8,536 nt of DNA from DATKEH01 sp035546355 (GTDB taxonomy: Bacteria > Acidobacteriota > Thermoanaerobaculia > Multivoradales > JAIOJS01), in contig DATKEH010000129.1 in assembly GCA_035546355.1 (NCBI GenBank), positions 1 to 8,536 on the forward strand. Direction: 5' to 3'. The notes below the pieces were generated by a model. The model was not told the origin of the DNA. It worked only from the letters and a program-made list of their open reading frames with translations, and searched no databases. Of the stretch, positions 5,901-8,536 are shown piece after piece. The number at the start of each line of letters is the position of its first letter. Positions within the stretch are counted from its first letter, which is position 1. The translations under genes and the position numbers were made by a program.

Positions 5901-8009
5901 GTGTCTGATCCATCCCCATCCGCCGGCCGCCGCCACCGCCGTCTCGTCCCACGCCGCTGCCGCTCGCACCGCCGCCGATGGCGACACCGGGTGCGCCTGC
6001 TGGCCCTCATCGGGCTGCTGCTGCCGTGCGTCGCCGCCGGTGCTTTCACGCCGGTCGAGGTCACGACCCAGCTGCCGGCGGTGGGGCAGGTGGCGTTCAG
6101 CCCCGACGGCGAGTACCTGGCGCTGGTGCGCTACGCCGACCGCGCCGGGAGGATCGCGGTGGACGACGAGGGGCTCGCGCTGGTCGCCACGGAGAGCGGC
6201 GAGGAGGTCTTCTACTGGAACGGCGAGGTGCGCCGCGCGCGCTTCAGCCCGGACGGGAGCGAGCTCGCCGTGCTCGACGACTTCGAGTTGCGCCTCGCCC
6301 CGGTCGCCCAGAACCTCGCCATGGTCGGAGGGCTACTGTCGCGCAAGCTCGACCTCAACGACGACCCTGCCATGCAGCACGACAGCGGATGGAACGACGT
6401 CGCCTGGGGCGGCGAGCTGCTGGCGGTCGCCGGCGGCAGCCGCGGGCAGGAGAAGCTGGTGCTGTGGCGGGGTGCGTCGCTCGAGCGCATCGTCGCGCTC
6501 GAGCAGGCGCCGTGGGCCATCGACCTCGCCCCCGACGACCGGGCGCTGGCCGCCACCCACCCGGCGCGGCCGGAGGAAGTGAGCCACGAACACTGGATGC
6601 AGGGTGCGGGGCGCGTGGAGTTGCGCGACCTGGCCGGAGAGCGAACGCCGCGCAACCTGCCGGGCGTCCGCGGCGGCGTCCACCGCGTGCAGTTCGACCC
6701 GCAGGGGCGCCTGCTGGCGGCGGACGGCAAGGCGGTGTTGGTGTGGGCCGTCGCCACGGGCGAGGAGGTGCGGCGCTGGGAGCCCAACCGCGGCAAGGCG
6801 GTGTTCGCCTGGTCCGGCGACGGGCGGCACCTCGCGGTGGGCGGCGAAGGCGGCCGCCTGGCCCTCCTCGACGTCGCCAGCGGCGCGACGCTGCACCGGA
6901 TGGACCTGGGGGTGGCGGTGCACGCGGTGGCGCTGAGCCCCGACGGGCGGTTCCTCGCCGTCGCCGACGGCGACGGCCGGGCGCGGCTGTGGCGCCTGCC
7001 GGCGGGCTGGGCCGACGCAGAAGCGGAAGCCCCACCCGCCGCGGCGGCCCCGCCACCCGCCGCGCCGCCGCCGGCGCCTTCGAGGGTCGACTTCACCTCC
7101 GTGAGCGAGGAGCGCCGCTGGCAGCCCGAGGGTGGCACGCGGGCCGCGGCGCTCGACCCGGCCGGCGCCCGGGTCGCCTGGGTGCCGTGGGATCAGGCGG
7201 CGACGGTGGTCGTCGATCTCGGCAGCGGCGAGGTGGTGGTGGAGGTGCCGGCCGAGCCGCCCCACTACCGCCCCCAGGGTCTCGCCTTCTCGCCCTCCGG
7301 TGACCGGCTGGCGATCGCGGGCATGGGGGCGGTGGACGTCTACCGGCTGCCGGGGATGGATCTGCAGTGGCGTCTCGAGCTCGCCAACCCGATGGGCGGC
7401 CGCAGCGCGCCGGCGATCGCCTTCGACCCTGGCGGCGCCGTCCTGGCGGCGACGGGCGGGCCGACCGTGCAATTCTTCGACCTCGACAGCGGCGACAAGC
7501 TGCGCACGCTGACGGCGGGCGAATTCGGCATCCAGCAGCTCGTCTTCGGTCCCGAGGGGACGCAGCTCGCGACCTACGGCGCCGACCAGAAGCTGCAGCT
7601 GTGGCCGGTGAGCGACCTGCAGGCCCTGGACGAAGGAGACGCGCGCGTGCTCTCCCAGGGCAAGCACGTCGGCGCGTTCGCCTTCAGCCCCGACGGCGCG
7701 ACCCTCGCCGTCGCCGACCGCGAGGGCGAGATCCACCTCTTCGATCCGCGCAGCGGTGACAGCAGGGGAGAGATTGCCTACGGCGAGGGCTGGGTGACCA
7801 CCGTCGCGTTCTCCCCCGACGGTACGCAGCTGCTCACCGGCGGCGGTGACGGCGCCGTGCGGGTGTGGGATGCAGCGTCGGGGGAGCTGGTGGCTACCCA
7901 TCCGATGGCCGATGTCGCCGTCTTCGCGGCGCTCGCCGAAGACGGCTCGACGCTGCTCGTCCGCGTCCATCGCGGCGACGTTGTGGCGCTGCGACCGGAG
8001 GGGCAGTGA
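5901..8009 (+). CDS. Secreted double beta-propeller (WD40-like) repeat protein
   Basis: This encodes 702 residues. An unusually long Arg/His-rich n-region (residues 9-32) precedes a hydrophobic core LLALIGLLL (33-41) and a probable Sec cleavage after VAAGA (44-48), so the protein should act outside the cytoplasm. The LLPC sequence has Pro before Cys and is not a lipobox. The mature protein is two sets of WD40/YVTN-type blades. Turn motifs of the F-S-P-D-G type lie at 66, 115, 265, 304 (WSGDG) and 345, with weaker ones near 168 and 209, making about seven in the first half. The second half has turns at 418, 463, 508, 549, 595, 637 and 678, again seven. An Ala/Pro-rich linker (~371-394) joins the halves. 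Blade ends such as LVLW, ARLW and RVWD support the WD40 reading. Propellers of this kind are protein-interaction platforms, and no enzymatic residues are apparent. It is first in the rightward set, followed after 6 bp by a small ORF and then the VWA gene. Confidence 0.9.
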   Translation: MSDPSPSAGRRHRRLVPRRCRSHRRRWRHRVRLLALIGLLLPCVAAGAFTPVEVTTQLPAVGQVAFSPDGEYLALVRYADRAGRIAVDDEGLALVATESGEEVFYWNGEVRRARFSPDGSELAVLDDFELRLAPVAQNLAMVGGLLSRKLDLNDDPAMQHDSGWNDVAWGGELLAVAGGSRGQEKLVLWRGASLERIVALEQAPWAIDLAPDDRALAATHPARPEEVSHEHWMQGAGRVELRDLAGERTPRNLPGVRGGVHRVQFDPQGRLLAADGKAVLVWAVATGEEVRRWEPNRGKAVFAWSGDGRHLAVGGEGGRLALLDVASGATLHRMDLGVAVHAVALSPDGRFLAVADGDGRARLWRLPAGWADAEAEAPPAAAAPPPAAPPPAPSRVDFTSVSEERRWQPEGGTRAAALDPAGARVAWVPWDQAATVVVDLGSGEVVVEVPAEPPHYRPQGLAFSPSGDRLAIAGMGAVDVYRLPGMDLQWRLELANPMGGRSAPAIAFDPGGAVLAATGGPTVQFFDLDSGDKLRTLTAGEFGIQQLVFGPEGTQLATYGADQKLQLWPVSDLQALDEGDARVLSQGKHVGAFAFSPDGATLAVADREGEIHLFDPRSGDSRGEIAYGEGWVTTVAFSPDGTQLLTGGGDGAVRVWDAASGELVATHPMADVAVFAALAEDGSTLLVRVHRGDVVALRPEGQ
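7032..7064 (+). repeat. Short direct repeat in the Ala/Pro linker of the propeller gene
   Basis: CCACCCGCCGCG occurs at 7032-7043 and again at 7053-7064, in phase (21 bp apart), within a CCG-rich run encoding the Ala/Pro linker between the two propellers. Such a tract can change length by slippage in whole codons, so linker length may vary between strains. Confidence 0.5.
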
Positions 8010-8015
8010 CGCAGC

Positions 8016-8144
8016 ATGGCGGCAACGCGGAGCGATTGCGACCTCGCCGACCTCGAACGCCTCGCCGCCCGCGTGGCCGCCTCCCTACGGCCCGACCGCG
8101 ACGCCGAGTTCGACCCGCAACGCGTCTTCGGAGCGTCCAGGTGA
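8016..8144 (+). CDS. Small 42-residue ORF coupled to the VWA gene
   Basis: ATG at 8016 begins 6 bp after the propeller gene's stop and ends at TGA 8142-8144. The TGA shares GTGA with the GTG start of the VWA gene, an arrangement typical of coupled translation. A GGAGGGG site (7997-8003) lies 12 nt before the ATG, longer than ideal. The product is soluble, charged and probably helical (DLADLERLAARVAASLRP near residues 9-26), with no signal peptide, unlike every other gene here. Codons keep high G/C at third positions. I recognise no family. It could be a genuine small cytoplasmic protein, a leader ORF that carries ribosomes into the VWA gene, or the remnant of a longer gene. Confidence 0.5.
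   Translation: MAATRSDCDLADLERLAARVAASLRPDRDAEFDPQRVFGASR
8130..8133 (+). promoter_or_regulatory. Shine-Dalgarno deciding the VWA gene start
   Basis: GGAG with a 7-nt spacer to GTG 8141. In-frame alternatives are GTG 8147 (13-nt spacer) and ATG 8180, whose nearest GGGAGG is about 22 nt away. Confidence 0.5.
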
Positions 8145-8536
8145 TCGTGCCGGGAGGCAAGCGTTCCTGCGTCCGGTCGATGCCGGCGCCGGGGCGGGGC
8201 CGACGCCGCAGGTGGGCGCGACGAAGGACGGCGCTGCTGGCTGCGGCCGCCCTCGCGGTGGCGTCCGCCGCGCTCGCCGCGCCGCCGCGCGTCGCCCTCG
8301 TGCTCGACGGCTCGGGCAGCATGTGGGGGCGGATCGAGGGCACCGAGAAGATCGTCATCGCCCGCGAGGTCCTCGGCGAGGTGCTCGCCGAGTTACCGGC
8401 CGGCACGCAGGTGGGGCTCGCCGCCTACGGCCATCGCCGGGAAGGCGCCTGCGACGACATCGAGATCCTGCTGCCCGTCGGGGAGCACTCCCGGGAGGAG
8501 CTGGAGAAGGTCATCCACGGCGTCCAGCCGCGCGGC
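8141..8536 (+). CDS. Secreted VWA-domain protein with intact MIDAS motif, C-terminus cut by window edge
   Basis: 132 codons are visible from GTG 8141 to the window edge with no stop, so only the start of the protein is seen. An Arg-rich n-region (residues 16-29, RGRRRRWARRR core) leads into a hydrophobic stretch (31-46) and a likely signal-peptidase site after ALA (45-47). ATG 8180 would give a shorter but still complete signal peptide. The mature part opens a von Willebrand factor A domain: VALVLDGSGSMWG (51-63) holds the DxSxS metal-ion-dependent adhesion site (D56, S58, S60). It continues with IAREVLGEVL and GLAAYGHRREGACDDIEIL (92-110), a pattern I know from bacterial periplasmic VWA proteins. 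Such domains bind divalent metal and partner proteins; the rest of the family member, often with further repeats, lies outside the window. It overlaps the preceding small ORF by 4 bp, so it belongs with the rightward set. Confidence 0.9.
   Translation, partial: MIVPGGKRSCVRSMPAPGRGRRRRWARRRTALLAAAALAVASAALAAPPRVALVLDGSGSMWGRIEGTEKIVIAREVLGEVLAELPAGTQVGLAAYGHRREGACDDIEILLPVGEHSREELEKVIHGVQPRG

Noticed and set aside
5901..6047. Lipoprotein signal in the propeller protein (LLPC)
   Set aside because: Pro directly before Cys is not accepted in the lipobox, which needs Gly, Ala or Ser there.
6333..7970. A 545-codon minus-strand frame inside the propeller gene
   Set aside because: Low-complexity Arg/Ala/His-rich translation without motifs; the plus frame encodes regular WD40-like blades.

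Overview
The window is very GC-rich (hand counts of single 60-base lines give about 75-82% in most genes). Coding frames show strong G/C preference at third codon positions, and GTG and TTG starts are frequent. This fits a high-GC proteobacterium, or a relative with proteobacterial-style Sec signals and Shine-Dalgarno sites. No rRNA, tRNA or taxon-specific marker is present, so the lineage is a guess. No transposase, integrase, phage gene or CRISPR array is visible.

Layout: two diverging gene sets leave a roughly 134-bp intergenic region (5767-5900). Leftward (minus strand), in transcription order: a membrane-anchored DUF4352-like protein (5766-5035); an Ala-rich multi-pass membrane protein that starts inside its stop codon (5038-4088); a 794-residue exported protein with a transglutaminase-like fold that lacks the catalytic triad (4032-1648); and a secreted protein built of ~115-residue 'EPND' (PPC-like) repeats that runs off the left edge (1578 to <1). 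Rightward (plus strand): a secreted protein with two WD40-type beta-propellers (5901-8009); a 42-codon ORF (8016-8144); and a VWA-domain protein with an intact MIDAS motif that runs off the right edge (8141 to >8536). The last two overlap by GTGA.

Six of the seven ORFs carry a signal peptide or membrane anchor; the 42-codon ORF is the exception. The recognisable domains (VWA, beta-propeller, PPC-like repeats, Ig-like DUF4352, inactive transglutaminase fold) are typical of protein binding or scaffolding in the periplasm or at the envelope. No catalytic site is visible in any of them. The reasonable inference is a cell-envelope assembly or surveillance locus with no enzyme in view; its real function cannot be read from this window.

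The most anomalous piece is the transglutaminase-like gene. Apart from its first ~65-100 codons, it sits near 50-63% GC between flanks near 75-80%, which suggests a separate evolutionary origin. Long open frames antisense to the real genes are composition shadows.
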